NCBI GenBank assembly: GCA_003165415.1 | Contig: PLUC01000095.1 | Coordinates: 1-34,848, forward strand | Length of the DNA stretch: 34,848 nt | Origin: Holophagaceae bacterium | GTDB lineage: Bacteria; Acidobacteriota; Holophagae; Holophagales; Holophagaceae | Direction: 5' to 3' | Made by a program: the position numbers and the translations under genes | Shown: positions 33,954 to 34,848 of the stretch, piece after piece | How positions within the stretch are numbered: the stretch's first letter is position 1 | Layout: every line of letters begins with the position of its first letter | Notes under the pieces: model-generated | Told to the model about the DNA's origin: nothing | Database searches by the model: none | The model's input: the letters and a program-made list of their open reading frames with translations, nothing else

Positions 33954-33977
33954 CAATTTGCATTAATAGACAATACT
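33950..33977 (+). promoter_or_regulatory. Promoter of PAP2 phosphatase gene
   Basis: TTGACA (33950-33955) overlaps the stop codon of the M20 gene; AATACT (33972-33977) follows after 16 bp. The expected start is near 33984, leaving a leader of about 34 bases with GGAG before the ATG. Confidence 0.5.
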
Positions 33978-34017
33978 TTCCGGATCCAGCCGGCTTGACC
34001 ACTCTCGGAGATCCTTG

Positions 34018-34827
34018 ATGAACAGGGCAGGGGCGTTCCTGATGTTTTGTCTCCTTCCCGGGTTCGCCCGGGCCCAGGAAGCGCCCGGCTTCCAGGTGGA
34101 CCGGTTGCCCGCCCTGCCGGGCCTGCTCTGGGATGACACCAGGGTCCTGGTCCAGGCGCCCGGCGACTGGAGCGGCCGGCAGTGGACCGAGGTGGCCCTG
34201 GGCGCGGCCGCGGTGGTGGCCACCGGCTTCGCCCTGGACCACGCCGTGGACCAGGCGGTGCTGCGCAACCCCAGCCCGTCCCTGAACAACGCCGCCAAGA
34301 ACATGGCCCAGCTGGGCGGGGCCGGGGGGCTGGTGCTCATCGGCGGGGGCTACCTGGGCAGCAGCCTGCTGGGCAAGGACCAGGCCCGTGCCATGTGGGT
34401 GGACGCCGGCATCGCCACCGTGCTGGCCCGGGGCACCGCCTTCGCCGCGCAGATGGTCGTGGGCCGCGCCGTGCCTTCGGACAACCAGGGCAGCAGCCGG
34501 TTTCGCCCTTTCAGCGGCGACGATTCCTTCCCCTCGGGGCACGCCTCCCAGGCCTTCGCCATGGCCTCGGTGATCGCACTGCACGCGGACAGCCCCTGGG
34601 TGAGCGCCGCCGCCTATGGCCTCGCCGGGCTGGTGGGCCTGGCGAGGCTGGAGACCCGGGACCATTTCAGCTCAGACGTGCTGGCCGGCGCCCTGATCGG
34701 CACCGGCATCGGCCGGGCGGTGGTGCGGATGGACCAGGGCAGGCGCCTGGGCACCCGCGCGGAGATCCGCTTCGCCCCGGTGCTGGCCCCTGGGTTCCGG
34801 GGGCTCAGCGTGATGGCTAAGTTCTAG
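34018..34827 (+). CDS. Exported PAP2-family phosphatase
   Basis: 269 residues with a signal peptide (MNRAGAFLMFCLLPGFARAQ, cleavage near 20). The acid-phosphatase signatures are visible: a loose first motif ending RFRP (161-164), PSGH (172-175) and RLETRDHFSSD (210-220) with the catalytic Arg-Asp-His. Two or three hydrophobic stretches (57-72, 103-117, 195-210) suggest membrane attachment, as for lipid phosphatases of the undecaprenyl-pyrophosphate or phosphatidic-acid type; the substrate is not determined. GGAG lies about seven bases before ATG 34018. The window ends 21 bp after its stop. Confidence 0.9.
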   Translation: MNRAGAFLMFCLLPGFARAQEAPGFQVDRLPALPGLLWDDTRVLVQAPGDWSGRQWTEVALGAAAVVATGFALDHAVDQAVLRNPSPSLNNAAKNMAQLGGAGGLVLIGGGYLGSSLLGKDQARAMWVDAGIATVLARGTAFAAQMVVGRAVPSDNQGSSRFRPFSGDDSFPSGHASQAFAMASVIALHADSPWVSAAAYGLAGLVGLARLETRDHFSSDVLAGALIGTGIGRAVVRMDQGRRLGTRAEIRFAPVLAPGFRGLSVMAKF

Positions 34828-34848
34828 TGTGGGTCGCCTAAAATATTT

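Overview
The window is a dense, roughly 70% G+C bacterial chromosome segment made almost entirely of housekeeping and physiology genes. I see no rRNA or tRNA gene, CRISPR array, integrase, transposase or phage gene. Very high G+C, feoB, a bacteriohemerythrin, type IV pilus retraction, a SPINDLY-type glycosyltransferase and menaquinone-type functions would fit a Gram-negative anaerobe or facultative anaerobe such as an Acidobacteriota member of the Holophaga/Geothrix type. That placement is inference from gene content, not from a marker gene.

Layout. 1-1660 (-): feoB, running off the left edge. It is divergent from a soluble PAS histidine kinase (1842-3026). 3089-6405 (+): a small unknown ORF coupled to aroA, then aroC and an EamA exporter, probably one operon covering the last steps to chorismate. 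6344-7777 (-): lysC aspartokinase, tail-to-tail with the exporter. 8011-9006 (+): exported alpha/beta hydrolase. 9010-11313 (-): TPR plus O-GlcNAc-transferase-type protein. 11405-15767 (+): a hemerythrin-HAD phosphatase fusion, a glycine-rich secreted protein and glycogen phosphorylase. 15768-16676 (-): aldo/keto reductase. 16728-19229 (+): stand-alone ABC ATPase, small unknown protein, MenI/YdiI-like thioesterase and short QueG-like Fe-S protein. 19214-19786 (-): an AT-richer secreted protein of unknown family with a near-consensus promoter. 20058-22727 (-): guaA followed by a membrane metallophosphoesterase. 22775-23326 (-): lipoprotein. 23440-25692 (+): kbl-tdh threonine-to-glycine operon. 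25753-25968 (+): a fragment resembling the end of a TonB-dependent receptor. 25975-26595 (-): TPR-like lipoprotein. 26735-28910 (+): Nudix hydrolase, YajQ-family protein, polyprenyl diphosphate synthase. 29104-30648 (-): PilT-family ATPase with an extra N-terminal region. 30763-33953 (+): sucC-sucD-M20 amidohydrolase operon. 34018-34827 (+): exported PAP2 phosphatase.

How the genes fit together. aroA/aroC supply chorismate for aromatic amino acids and quinones; the YdiI-like thioesterase and the polyprenyl synthase are both steps plausibly used for menaquinone. lysC feeds the aspartate family and tdh/kbl break threonine down to glycine and acetyl-CoA. sucCD is the substrate-level phosphorylation step of the TCA cycle. 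The most unusual item is the hemerythrin-HAD fusion. Its phosphatase half carries a YihX-like motif set, and YihX acts on glucose-1-phosphate, which is what the nearby glycogen phosphorylase makes. Its diiron site has Gln where the family has one His ligand.

Gene packing is extreme. Five tail-to-tail gene pairs have no room for a terminator, and several genes start 5-6 bases after a -10-like hexamer, suggesting leaderless transcripts. No stretch over 300 bases lacks a gene; the longest gap is 19787-20057.
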